Source of the DNA: Paraburkholderia phytofirmans OLGA172
GTDB taxonomy: Bacteria; Pseudomonadota; Gammaproteobacteria; Burkholderiales; Burkholderiaceae
NCBI RefSeq assembly: GCF_001634365.1
Contig: NZ_CP014578.1
Location: 3,472,001-3,536,000 of the forward strand
Length of the DNA: 64,000 nucleotides
Direction of reading: 5' to 3'
The stretch's first letter is position 1. Each line of letters opens with the position of its first letter. The notes under the pieces were generated by a model. The model did not search any database and was not told the DNA's origin. It saw nothing but the letters and a program-made list of their open reading frames with translations. Of the stretch, positions 54,477 to 62,999 are shown in pieces. Both the position numbers and the translations under genes were made by a program.

Positions 54477-54932
54477 ATGGTCATCAAACGCTCCGATCTG
54501 GGCAGCATCGATTTCGCCGGCATCGACACCGGCGAAAGCATCCCGGAAATCCACCCCGGCGAGATTCTGCGCAGCGAGTTCCTCGAACCGCTTGGCATGT
54601 CCGTCAATGCGCTCGCACTTGCGCTGCGCGTACCGGCGCCGCGCATCAACGACATCGTGCGTGGCAAGCGCGCCATCTCGGCTGACACCGCGTTGCGGCT
54701 CGAGCGCTACTTCGGTGCGAGCGCGCAGTTCTGGCTGAATCTGCAGATCGCCTACGACCTGCGCGTCGCCACCGCGGCAGCCGGCGAGCAGATCGAACGC
54801 GAGATCGAGCCGATGCCCAAGGCGAACCGGCCGAAAATGCCGAAAGTCTCAGCCGAACACGCCCGTGCCACAGCGCTTGCCGCCCGCCTCACCGGCCATG
54901 TCACGGCCATCAAAGCTCGCCGCAAAGCCTGA
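54477..54932 (+). CDS. higA: HigA antitoxin (XRE/HTH, HigA family)
   Basis: 151 aa. A helix-turn-helix domain of the HigA type ([20 protein letters not shown], then [25 protein letters not shown]) is followed by [14 protein letters not shown]. The protein is longer than most HigA (about 100 aa) because of a basic Ala/Lys-rich tail of ~45 residues. The ATG at 54477 has GGGAG six bases upstream. It neutralises HigB and should repress the shared promoter. Confidence 0.92.
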   Translation: MVIKRSDLGSIDFAGIDTGESIPEIHPGEILRSEFLEPLGMSVNALALALRVPAPRINDIVRGKRAISADTALRLERYFGASAQFWLNLQIAYDLRVATAAAGEQIEREIEPMPKANRPKMPKVSAEHARATALAARLTGHVTAIKARRKA

Positions 54933-55054
54933 ATTTCACGTGCCTTTACAGCGCTCAGTGGCACAGACACACGTCCTTGCATCTCAAAAGCACGGAACCG
55001 ACACAGCGAGCGGTTAAAATCGAGACATTCCCCAAGCCTTCCCGGAGTACAGCA

Positions 55055-56071
<1,017 letters not shown>

Positions 56072-56081
56072 CCGCAGGGGC

Positions 56082-56111
56082 TTGCCAAGCTCCTGAAGAA
56101 GTCCCTATAAT
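56082..56111 (+). promoter_or_regulatory. Promoter of tRNA-Thr
   Basis: TTGCCA (56082-56087) and a perfect TATAAT (56106-56111) are 18 bp apart. The TATAAT is followed by CTCGTTTCT, the same nine bases that follow the -10 box of the tRNA-Arg gene at 63815. Confidence 0.8.
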
Positions 56112-56126
56112 CTCGTTTCTCCTGAT

Positions 56127-56202
56127 GCCGGAATAGCTCAGACGGTAGAGCAGCGCATTCGTAATGCGAAGGTCGGGGGTTCGATTCCTCTTTCCGGCAC
56201 CA
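56127..56202 (+). tRNA. tRNA-Thr (anticodon CGT)
   Basis: 76 nt with encoded CCA. The acceptor stem GCCGGAA pairs with TTCCGGC. The D arm is GCTC..GAGC, the anticodon loop is TTCGTAA with CGT at its centre, and the T arm contains GGTTCGATTCC. It is very close to E. coli tRNA-Thr(CGT). Confidence 0.97.
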
Positions 56203-56218
56203 CAAGATTCAAGCACTT

Positions 56219-56245
56219 AGCCCAGTCATTGCGACTGGGCTTTTT
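56219..56245 (+). terminator. tRNA-Thr terminator
   Basis: A 9-bp stem AGCCCAGTC (56219-56227) with GACTGGGCT, 5-base loop, followed by TTTTT. Confidence 0.92.
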
Positions 56246-56407
56246 GCTTTCTATTGCCTGTTTTCCACTGCCTGCTTTCTTCTCCAGCTTCCGCCCCCCC
56301 CTGCGCCTGCTTTCCGAAATCCTTGGCGGTTCTGGTTAGCCTTCACCTCGGCCAACGCAACGGTCGCTTCAACATTGACCGCCCGCATTGACCACGGTGG
56401 CTCCAGT

Positions 56408-56608
56408 TCACCCGCCAAAATCCAATCGATCGCATCGCGCGGTCAAACCGAGATTGCGAGCGACCACCGCATCTTCAACGATCACGTTCTCAGCCGGCTT
56501 CGTGCCATACGCCAACACCGCTTCCTGCGGCGCTGACGGAAACCACAAGATCCGGCCGGCACACTCGATTCCGACCTGGCGTCCTTTCCAGTAAACAGCG
56601 TTTTCCAT
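56408..56608 (-). CDS. Small hypothetical protein, 66 aa
   Basis: The ATG at 56608 has GGAGAG seven to ten bases upstream, and the frame MENAVYWKGRQVGIECAGRI, followed by LWFPSAPQE, has a natural amino-acid composition. I do not recognise a family. It lies alone in the decayed region after tRNA-Thr, on the opposite strand. It could be a real small gene or a fragment. Confidence 0.45.
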   Translation of the reverse strand: MENAVYWKGRQVGIECAGRILWFPSAPQEAVLAYGTKPAENVIVEDAVVARNLGLTARCDRLDFGG

Positions 56609-56702
56609 GGTGAACTCTCCGAAGGGCGAAGACAGCCATCTTCCGCGCCGGACCTGGTGCGTCCGTTAGCCACCGCACTCTGCGCCGCGGATAGTTGCTT
56701 CA

Positions 56703-56800
56703 ATGATAGGCGACGGCACTATCGTGGCGAGTGGTACGCCGGCTGAAATTGCGCGCACGAGCCAGAACCGCACGGCAACCGATCTGAAGCAACGGCCCCC
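56703..56800 (+). pseudogene. Remnant of a UvrA/ABC-ATPase C-terminus
   Basis: The translation GDGTIVASGTPAEIARTSQN, followed by RTATDLKQ, resembles the extreme C-terminus of UvrA-type ATPases (GG-IVA-GTPEEIA---S-TG-FLK). Neither the ATPase core nor a proper upstream frame is present, and downstream codons lose similarity. It is treated as a gene relic. The UvrA assignment is by pattern only. Confidence 0.5.
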
Positions 56801-56840
56801 GGCCTCGCGCTATAGCCGAAGCAAAAACAGCGCGCGAGTT

Positions 56841-57000
56841 CTACCGCAGCCCGCGCTTCTCCCTCCGGAAATCGATCAGCTCGTGCAACTTGAACGGCAT
56901 CTGCGCGCGGCTCGCCGTGCACAGATAAAAGCCCGGAAAAGTCGGACACCACGCGTCCAGCACGCGCGCCAACCGGCCGTCGGAACTGGAGGCCGTTGCG
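56841..57000 (-). pseudogene. Remnant of a LysR-family regulator C-terminus
   Basis: The minus-strand frame ending in a TAG at 56841-56843 translates to DGRLARVLDAWCPTFPGFYL, then CTASRAQMPFKLHELIDF and RREKRGLR. This is the typical end of a LysR effector domain (G-LVRVLEDW-P-FPG-FLYYPSRR---AL--LID). There is no DNA-binding domain and no start. It is a decayed gene fragment. Confidence 0.65.
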
Positions 57001-57598
57001 AATCTGGCGGGGATTCACGGACAGGTCAAAGTCGCCGAAAAATCCGCGGCCTAATCCGCACCCGGGAAAATTCCGGCGCGGAACGCCTAAAAAACATCCG
57101 CCGCACGCGCCGCGCTTCGCCCAGAACGCGGCGCCTTTTTATTTGCGAAAAATAACCTGAAAAGTATTCCCGCTCGTCAACGAAGTCGCGCAATCGTTCG
57201 TTTACAAGCGAATGGGGGGCTGAATGAACGCACTGAACCAATTGTTAATTAACGAACGTTCGGCTTAACGCAGAGAAACTCCTTCCAATGCGGCAGTGCA
57301 CAAAAATCGCGGTGATTTGTTCATATCAACACATTTGAACAGGCAGTGCTGTGACGCAGCAGAGATAATGCGCGGCAGGCGTGCGGGGCAAGGCGGGAAG
57401 GGAACGACGGAGATATCGGACTGTTTTGATTGGCAATGGCAAATTCAGCTATGCGCACTGAACCGATAAATTCTATTCAAACATTCCGCTTCCATGTTGA
57501 CCTGTACCGTTAAAGCAACACACAACATGTGATCCGCATCAGACACTGGTGCAAAATGGGGACCGAGGCAGATAATCGGTTTGTAAAGGAGAAAGATC

Positions 57599-57748
57599 AT
57601 GGATGCCAAACCACCGAAGATTCCGACCCCGGATAAAGTTTTTAGCCCGGATCCGGAACCCGCTGGCGTCGAGTTTCTGGGTGCCGAACTGCCTGAGCAC
57701 GTTCGCGCATTTTTCGACGAACAACGCAAGTCGTGCGACTCGAAGTAA
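57599..57748 (+). CDS. Small protein, 49 aa, unknown function
   Basis: The ATG at 57599 is preceded by a good ribosome-binding site (AAAGGAG ending eight bases upstream). The product starts MDAKPPKIPTPDKVFSPDPE and ends LPEHVRAFFDEQRKSCDSK. It is acidic, Pro-rich at the N-terminus, and has a helical second half. I do not recognise it. The strong initiation site, clean stop and balanced composition argue for a real gene in an otherwise poor region. Confidence 0.6.
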   Translation: MDAKPPKIPTPDKVFSPDPEPAGVEFLGAELPEHVRAFFDEQRKSCDSK

Positions 57749-58038
57749 TTGGGCAGTGGTGCGATGCAGCATTAGCGTCCGCGCGGCCGGCGCGCGGCGA
57801 AGATTTGCACGCGCCCCTACGATTGTCTTTTGCCGCTCTCGCGGCGCGGGTTACGCCTGCCTGATTGCGGCGCCTGGCTCTTGCGGCCCGGCGCACAGAT
57901 AGCTAGCGCACGCCCCTGATGGGCGTCTTTAAATGCCCCGGTCGTTTGTTTTTAGATCGATCGGCGTGTCCGCTTGATCCGCGCATCGTCTATTCTTCTG
58001 GTTTTTCTTCTGCGGCCGATCGGCCACCCCCGCCCTCC

Positions 58039-58635
58039 ATGAATCGCTCGTATCGCTTTGGAGCGTCATGCGCGCTCGCGTTGCTCACCGCGCTTGCGCT
58101 CGCACCCGCTCCCGCCCTTGCGGACGGGGACGACACCGCGCTGACCAATCTGATCGCGCTGGTTTCGCAGCGCCTTGCGCTCGCGGAACCCGTTGCGCGC
58201 TGGAAGTGGGCGAACCACCAGGCAATTACGGATACACCTCGCGAGAACGCGTTGCTCGCCGATGTCGAAAAGCGCGCCGTCGCCGCGAACGTCGATCCGG
58301 CGTTTGCGCGCACCTTCTTCCGGGATCAGATAGACGCCAGCAAGGACGTGCAAAACGCGCTGTTTGCCAACTGGCGCAGCACGCGCCCGCCTGAAGGTCC
58401 CGCGCCCGACCTGGCCACCAGCACGAGGCCGCAGTTGGACCGGCTGACGCAGTCACTCGTGGCCGGGCTCGCGCGCGTGCAACCGCTACGCGCGGCGCAG
58501 GACTGTCCGTCGCGCGTGGCGCAATCGCTTGCTAACTGGAAATCGCTAACGCGCTACGACTCGACGCGCTCAAGCGCGTTGACACGCGCTCTCGGCCACG
58601 TGTGCGAAGCGGGTGGAGTCGGTGCGACGGGCTAA
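58039..58635 (+). CDS. Secreted (periplasmic) chorismate mutase, AroQ-gamma type
   Basis: 198 aa. A signal peptide (FGASCALALLTALALAPAPALA, cleaved near residue 30) precedes the helical AroQ domain: LIALVSQRLALAEPVARWKW, then NHQAITDTPRENALL and FARTFFRDQIDASKDVQNAL. It converts chorismate to prephenate, but in the periplasm, as in pathogens and plant-associated bacteria. The C-terminal region has two Cys that may form a disulfide (QDCPSRV and GHVCEAG). The ATG at 58039 is chosen because it starts the signal peptide. Confidence 0.88.
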   Translation: MNRSYRFGASCALALLTALALAPAPALADGDDTALTNLIALVSQRLALAEPVARWKWANHQAITDTPRENALLADVEKRAVAANVDPAFARTFFRDQIDASKDVQNALFANWRSTRPPEGPAPDLATSTRPQLDRLTQSLVAGLARVQPLRAAQDCPSRVAQSLANWKSLTRYDSTRSSALTRALGHVCEAGGVGATG

Positions 58636-58748
58636 TCGGTCCGTGCGGTCTACGCGGTCGAGCCGGGGCTTGGAATCGCCATTGGCCCGGCGCTGTCAGG
58701 CGTGGATTAAACCCGCCCTGAGCAACGAGGTGCTGCGCGAAACCCGGG

Positions 58749-59903
58749 TTAAGCCAGACTCGGGACCGCCGTGCCGCTCGAGATGCTCAACGGCATCACA
58801 CGCAGGCCGCGCGAAAGATGGCTCTGCAGAAGACGATAGGTCGACAGCTCGAACGGGCCGGCTGCGCTCGACGCATGCAGCGCCGCCGCCTGCGCGAGCG
58901 AGGGCGCATGTCCGAGGTAACGCCACCGGTCGACAACATGAAATGCGCGGGCGTGCGACGTTTCTTCCCGCTCCTCGAATACGACCGGACCTTCGAACGG
59001 CCAGGGCGCATCCACCGGATCGCTCTTCGTGACACGCGGCACCCGGTTATGGCCAGGGCGCAGCGTCGCGATCAACTGCGCCTCCGCGAGCATGGCACCC
59101 AGCTCGCCGCCAGTCGCGCGCCACTCGACACGCCGTACTTGCTGCGCGAGCCGCATATCCTTCGACGAACGCCGCTCACCGGTCAAATGCGAACGCAGCC
59201 GCTGACGTACACGTACGCTTCGCCCGACATACAGCGGCAGATCACCTTCTCCATAGAACGCATACACACCGCATCCGGCCGGCGCAGTATCGAGCAGGTC
59301 TTCAGTGATGTCGCCGGCAAGCCGGTAGCGTCGGGTGGTGCGTTCGATCTGCGCCTGCAAAACGTCCAGCGGCACAAGACCGCTATGCAGGCGCTGCCAG
59401 AACTGCCAGATCAGATCGGCATCGGCTAGCGCGCGGTGACGATCGGACGGGACGAGACCATGACGCTCCACCAACGCGTCGAGTCCATGGCGCTTTTCCG
59501 CCGGAAACAAGGCGCGTGAGAGGCGCACGGTGCACAGCACATCCGGATCGAACGCAAGCCCGGCCCGGCGAAACTCCCCGCGCAGAAAGCCGCGATCGAA
59601 ACTGGCGTTGTGCGCCACGAACAGTTTGCCGTTCAGGCGCTCGAACAATTCTGGCGCGATAGCATCGAACGTCGGCGCGCCCCGCACCATCGCGTTTGTA
59701 ATGCCGGTGAGCTGTTGAATGAATGAAGGAATCGGTTGCTGAGGGTCGACCAGGCTGCTCCAACGCGACACGCCGGCCGGTCCTATTTCAACCACCCCGA
59801 CTTCGGTGATGCGATGCTCGCTAGTCGAGCCACCGGTGGTTTCAAGGTCGACGAAGACAATCGGCACATCCAGGGCCGGCTCTGGTAGAAACTGTTCAGA
59901 CAT
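58749..59903 (-). CDS. DnaQ-like 3'-5' exonuclease fused to a UvrC-type GIY-YIG nuclease
   Basis: 384 aa. Residues ~12-180 are a DEDDh exonuclease: VFVDLETTGGSTSEHRI (Exo I), VAHNASFDRGFLRGEF (Exo II) and HRALADADLIWQF (Exo III). Residues ~205-290 are a GIY-YIG domain (GCGVYAFYGEGDLPLYVGRS, then VRQRLRSHL). The order epsilon-like plus UvrC N-terminal-like is known from Cho/epsilon fusion proteins and suggests a role in nucleotide excision or other DNA repair. The ATG at 59903 is preferred over 60014. It is a single gene. Confidence 0.88.
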   Translation of the reverse strand: MSEQFLPEPALDVPIVFVDLETTGGSTSEHRITEVGVVEIGPAGVSRWSSLVDPQQPIPSFIQQLTGITNAMVRGAPTFDAIAPELFERLNGKLFVAHNASFDRGFLRGEFRRAGLAFDPDVLCTVRLSRALFPAEKRHGLDALVERHGLVPSDRHRALADADLIWQFWQRLHSGLVPLDVLQAQIERTTRRYRLAGDITEDLLDTAPAGCGVYAFYGEGDLPLYVGRSVRVRQRLRSHLTGERRSSKDMRLAQQVRRVEWRATGGELGAMLAEAQLIATLRPGHNRVPRVTKSDPVDAPWPFEGPVVFEEREETSHARAFHVVDRWRYLGHAPSLAQAAALHASSAAGPFELSTYRLLQSHLSRGLRVMPLSISSGTAVPSLA

Positions 59904-60257
59904 GGAAGGGGATACTTTGGACGCGTGGCTTTGCGGCAAGTATGCACTAGTTAGCCGCCTCGCACCCAGCCGGCATTGCTTTGCCGTTGGCGCCGTGCGG
60001 TGCAAACACTGCATTTCTGCACGATCTGCTTGCCGCCCATAAAGCTGGGAATCAGTATATTCTCATGACGCCGGCTTGAAATTTAAGAAGCGCCATTCTA
60101 ATTTACACGTCCCTCCCATATTTAACCAAAACCAGATAATCAATAATTTCCGTCACACCGGGAATAATGAGCGAGCATAAAAAAGCCTTTTTCATCTAGC
60201 GAAGGCTTTTGGCCAATCAGGTCGCCCGGCTGCACATGCGGGGCAGCGCAGTGCGAC
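59904..60257. other. Intergenic region between the exonuclease gene and the cold-shock gene
   Basis: It holds the cold-shock gene's terminator (60179-60210). The right half is AT-rich. No other gene or RNA is supported. Confidence 0.5.
60179..60210 (-). terminator. Terminator of the cold-shock gene
   Basis: On the minus strand AAAAGCCTT (60202-60210) pairs with AAAGGCTTTTTT (60179-60190) around a loop and ends in T. Confidence 0.8.
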
Positions 60258-60461
60258 TTACAGCGGCTGGATGTTCGCCGCTTGCTTGCCCTTCGGGCCA
60301 GTCTTGATCTCGAAGGAAACACGCTGGTTTTCCTTCAGCGACTTGAAACCCTCGGAGCGGATCTCCGAAAAGTACGCGAACAGGTCTTCTCCACCCGAAT
60401 CCGATGTGATGAAGCCAAAGCCCTTGGCATCGTCGAACCATCTGACGATACCCATTTCCAT
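60258..60461 (-). CDS. Cold-shock-domain protein (CspA family)
   Basis: 67 aa, the normal CspA length. It binds single-stranded RNA and DNA and melts RNA structure. RNP1 is KGFGFIT. RNP2 reads LFAYFS, where most members have a His (FxHF); here it is Tyr. The C-terminus [13 protein letters not shown] is typical of Burkholderia Csp proteins. The ATG at 60461 (MEMGIVRWF) fits the family; an ATG two codons later is possible. Upstream lies a long AT-rich leader (60462-60900), as is common for cold-shock mRNAs. Confidence 0.93.
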   Translation of the reverse strand: MEMGIVRWFDDAKGFGFITSDSGGEDLFAYFSEIRSEGFKSLKENQRVSFEIKTGPKGKQAANIQPL

Positions 60462-60900
60462 ATTCCAGTTTTCTCGATGATTTATCAAGACCGGGGTATT
60501 ACCCTCAAGCAGCACTTCATGGCCAATTCATCTGCGATCGGGCTTTACCAAAGTCCCAGCACTATCAAGCTGGCGATTGAAAATCAGCTTTGCCGTTATA
60601 CGGGGAACGAATAATCAACGTCAAGCGAATATTTCATATGCGTTTAGCACACAGCACGATAACTCAATGCCTGATGAATCGAAAATCACAACATCACATT
60701 CAGCGAAACCGGGCAATTCTTCACATCAACATTACTCGCTCAATGCCACATACATCCGATATCGAGAAGAACTTCAGCACGTGGGCGAGAATATGTAACA
60801 AGACATGTTTTTGGTAAGTGTTTGTCCGAGTTGTTGCGCCGCACTCATGGCAGCATGATGGAAATCAGTAGCGAGAAGTAATGCGCGTCAGGAGATCGCC
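60462..60900 (-). other. AT-rich upstream region of the cold-shock gene
   Basis: About 440 bp with much lower GC than the window average. It must contain the csp promoter and probably a long structured 5' leader, plus the promoter of the 82-aa plus-strand gene. Short open frames here have no ribosome-binding site or coding bias. I could not fix a promoter with confidence. Confidence 0.5.
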
Positions 60901-61149
60901 ATGCTGTTCAATGAATTCCGCCGCCTCGTCAACTGGCTTAGCCAATCGCATACAAAGACGGTTCCCGCTCGATCCGGTCCGACCGCCGTGGCACCTTCGG
61001 CCTTCGAATTTGATCCTGTGTGGCATGGGGACCACTGGCAAAACCTGCTGTCGTCCCCGATGGACGCGCGCCGCTATGTCATGGAAGACTGGAGCATCCC
61101 GGCGCCAAACGACTGGAGCGAAGTTGACAACGCTGCGCCAGCGCACTGA
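60901..61149 (+). CDS. Hypothetical protein, 82 aa
   Basis: The ATG at 60901 follows AGGAG with a 6-base spacer. The product (MLFNEFRRLVNWLSQSHTKT, then a Pro/Ala-rich stretch and HWQNLLSSPMDARRYVMEDW) has a hydrophobic-aromatic N-terminus and an acidic Trp-rich C-terminal half. I do not recognise a family. The alternative frames overlapping it lack a start signal. It is divergent from the cold-shock gene. Confidence 0.65.
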   Translation: MLFNEFRRLVNWLSQSHTKTVPARSGPTAVAPSAFEFDPVWHGDHWQNLLSSPMDARRYVMEDWSIPAPNDWSEVDNAAPAH

Positions 61150-61180
61150 CTGACGGCCGCGAATCCGCAACCGGAAGGCA

Positions 61181-61263
61181 AAAAAAAGCGCGACTGGGAA
61201 GTCGCGCCGACAAAGGTTTGGAGATCTTTTTCGTCAACGAAAAAGTCTGCTTCGGAAAGCAGA
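61181..61263 (-). ncRNA. Candidate small regulatory RNA, ~83 nt
   Basis: Read on the minus strand, the order is a -10 box, a 5' hairpin (TCTGCTT...AAGCAGA, 61246-61263) and a second perfect 8-bp hairpin (CTTTTTCG/CGAAAAAG, 61226-61245). An unpaired stretch GATCTCCAAACCTTTGTCG follows. The RNA ends in a strong Rho-independent terminator (GCGCGACT/AGTCGCGC, then eight T ending at 61180). The T-run exists only on the minus strand, and no minus-strand gene lies upstream, so the terminator needs its own transcript. The open CUCC is a typical anti-Shine-Dalgarno seed. Confidence 0.7.
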
Positions 61264-61269
61264 GATTTC

Positions 61270-61275
61270 AGTATA
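61270..61275 (-). promoter_or_regulatory. -10 box of the candidate sRNA
   Basis: TATACT on the minus strand, seven bases before the predicted RNA start. No clear -35 box is seen, so the promoter may need an activator. Confidence 0.5.
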
Positions 61276-61679
61276 GCGGCTTAGACGATATCGATTGTGC
61301 ACATAATCGACAACCATCCGTTGCTGATGTGACAACAATCTTTTTATACGATTTATCGCGTTGTTTTTTTGCATAGGTTACTGTAGCAAATGAGCAACGT
61401 GATTCGATTGACTCGCGTACCACTCGCCCTCAATAACCCTGTGAGCCTTTATCAGCAAGGCTTAAGCGGCATTTCCCCATCGTTTCTAATTCAGTAATAC
61501 TTTATTGCGAAAATCGGAACGTCTGCCTGGCGCAGCGTCTATCTACACTCTGCCTAACCGGAAACCGGCGCGCTTGGCGTACAGCGCGCTTCTCACGCGG
61601 ATTTCGCCTCTCGCAGCGCCCGCGTGAAGGTCTCCTTAAGCCTGGGTTGAAAACCCACTCTCGCTCTCGGAGTTACAAA

Positions 61680-62810
61680 ATGAAAAAGACTCTCATGGTC
61701 GCGGCCCTCACGGGCGTTTTTGCAACGGCAGCACATGCCCAGAGCAGCGTCACGCTGTATGGCTTGATCGACGCCGGCATCACCTATACCAATAACCAGC
61801 ACGGCCACAGCAACTGGCAAGAAACGAGCGGCTCGGTGAACGGCAGCCGTTGGGGCCTGCGCGGCGCTGAAGATCTGGGCGGCGGTCTCAAGGCCATCTT
61901 CACGTTGGAAAATGGCTTCAGCATCGCCAACGGCACGCTGGGCCAAAAGGGCCGTGAGTTCGGCCGTCAGGCATTCGTGGGTCTGGCAAGCGACCAGTTC
62001 GGCGCTGTGACCCTCGGCCGTCAATATGACAGCATGGTGGACTTCGTTGGCCCGTTGTCCCTGACGGGCACGCAATATGGCGGCACGCAGTTCGCCCACC
62101 CGTTCGATAACGACAACCTGAACAACTCGTTCCGCGTCAACAACTCGATCAAGTACACCAGCGCGAACTACGGCGGCTTCAAGGGCGGCGCGATGTACGG
62201 TTTCTCGAACGACGCTGGCAGCTTTGCGAACAACCGCGCATACAGCGTTGGTGGATCGTATAACTGGGGCGGCCTGAACGTCGGAGCAGCGTTTATGCAG
62301 CTGAACGGCAGCGGCACGGCGAACATCAACGGCGCAGTGTCGGACGACTTCACGTTCGGAGCAAAGCGTCAGCAAACCTGGGGGGTGGGCGCAAACTACT
62401 CGTTCGGCCCGGCAACGGCTGGCCTCCTGTACACGCAAACCAACCTGACCGGCCTGACCAGCATCAGCACAGCTGCGGCGGGTACTCCGGCTGCCGTCTC
62501 CCTGCCGAGCAACAGCGCTCACTTCCAGAACTTCGAAGTGAACGGCCGCTATGCCTTCACGCCGGCACTGAGCCTGGCGGGTTCGTACACCTACACGCGC
62601 GCAAGCCTCGATGGCGTGCGTCCGAACTACAACCAGTTCAACCTGCAAACGGACTACTCGCTGTCGAAGCGCACGGACGTGTACCTGCAGGGTGTGTATC
62701 AACGCGTAAACGAAGGTTCGGGCCTGGTTGCGAACATCAATGGCCTGGGCGCGGCGTCGTCGACGAACAGCCAGGTCGCTGTGACCGCAGGTCTGCGTCA
62801 CCGCTTCTAA
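61680..62810 (+). CDS. Gram-negative porin (OmpC/Omp38-like)
   Basis: 376 aa. The signal peptide MKKTLMVAALTGVFATAAHA is followed by QSSVTLYGLIDAGITY, the standard start of beta-proteobacterial trimeric porins. SRWGLRGAEDLGGGLKAIF and FGRQAFVGLASDQFGAVTLG mark the early strands, and the chain ends in the outer-membrane signature RHRF with C-terminal Phe. It forms a 16-strand general diffusion channel. The ATG at 61680 has GGAG nine bases upstream. A terminator follows. Confidence 0.95.
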   Translation: MKKTLMVAALTGVFATAAHAQSSVTLYGLIDAGITYTNNQHGHSNWQETSGSVNGSRWGLRGAEDLGGGLKAIFTLENGFSIANGTLGQKGREFGRQAFVGLASDQFGAVTLGRQYDSMVDFVGPLSLTGTQYGGTQFAHPFDNDNLNNSFRVNNSIKYTSANYGGFKGGAMYGFSNDAGSFANNRAYSVGGSYNWGGLNVGAAFMQLNGSGTANINGAVSDDFTFGAKRQQTWGVGANYSFGPATAGLLYTQTNLTGLTSISTAAAGTPAAVSLPSNSAHFQNFEVNGRYAFTPALSLAGSYTYTRASLDGVRPNYNQFNLQTDYSLSKRTDVYLQGVYQRVNEGSGLVANINGLGAASSTNSQVAVTAGLRHRF

Positions 62811-62839
62811 AGCAGCAGCTCGCAACATCCGCAGCATCC

Positions 62840-62866
62840 AAGGCGCCGTTCGCGGCGCCTTTTTTA
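62840..62866 (+). terminator. Porin terminator
   Basis: Stem GGCGCCG/CGGCGCC with a TTCG tetraloop, followed by six T. Confidence 0.93.
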
Positions 62867-62891
62867 TTCCGCTCAGTAAATACACCTTGCA

Positions 62892-62999
62892 GAGGGGAAC
62901 GAGACGGACCGACTGTCAGACGCCGAATGGGAGCGAATCGAACACCTATTTCCGAACACAAGCGCCAAAAAGATCACCGGCCGACCGGTCAACTTCGTC
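62892..62999 (+). pseudogene. IS5-family transposase N-terminal remnant
   Basis: The frame after the TAA at 62877 translates as EGNETDRLSDAEWERIEHLF, then PNTSAKKITGRPVNF. LSDAEWERIEHLFP...GRP is the usual N-terminus of IS5-family transposases (DUF4096-like). There is no start codon, and the similarity ends where the microsatellite begins. It is a relic; no inverted repeats are visible. Confidence 0.7.

Larger units (their letters stand above)
56246..57598. other. Low-coding, decayed region between tRNA-Thr and the 49-aa gene
   Basis: About 1.35 kb without an intact long gene. It holds a plausible 66-codon gene (56408-56608, minus), a UvrA-like C-terminal remnant (about 56703-56800) and a LysR-family C-terminal remnant (56841-57000, minus). 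A perfect 10-bp palindrome CGAACGTTCG (57253-57262) sits within the wider AT-rich inverted motif GTTAA...TTAAC. The rest is less GC-rich and shows no coding signal. It looks like a rearrangement or decay zone next to a tRNA gene. Confidence 0.6.
61150..61679. other. Intergenic region upstream of the porin, with a candidate sRNA
   Basis: 530 bp. The left part encodes a candidate minus-strand small RNA (61181-61263). The middle and right parts are AT-rich and should hold the porin promoter and leader. No further gene is supported. Confidence 0.6.

Noticed and set aside
57026..57241. 71-codon minus-strand frame ending the decayed region
   Set aside because: Arg/Phe-rich translation without family resemblance; no clear start signal.
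57253..57262. Palindrome CGAACGTTCG as a regulator binding site
   Set aside because: A perfect 10-bp palindrome in AT-rich DNA, but no regulator gene is adjacent and it is ~340 bp from the nearest gene start. Kept only as a note in the region entry.
58039..58635. Secreted chorismate mutase as a supplier for the aryl polyene operon
   Set aside because: The enzyme has a signal peptide and acts in the periplasm, and its gene lies 8 kb away in a separate transcription unit, so a direct link is not supported.
60577..60817. Overlapping open frames of 70-75 codons in the cold-shock leader region
   Set aside because: No ribosome-binding site, AT-driven composition and mutual overlap. They fit better as untranslated leader or promoter DNA.
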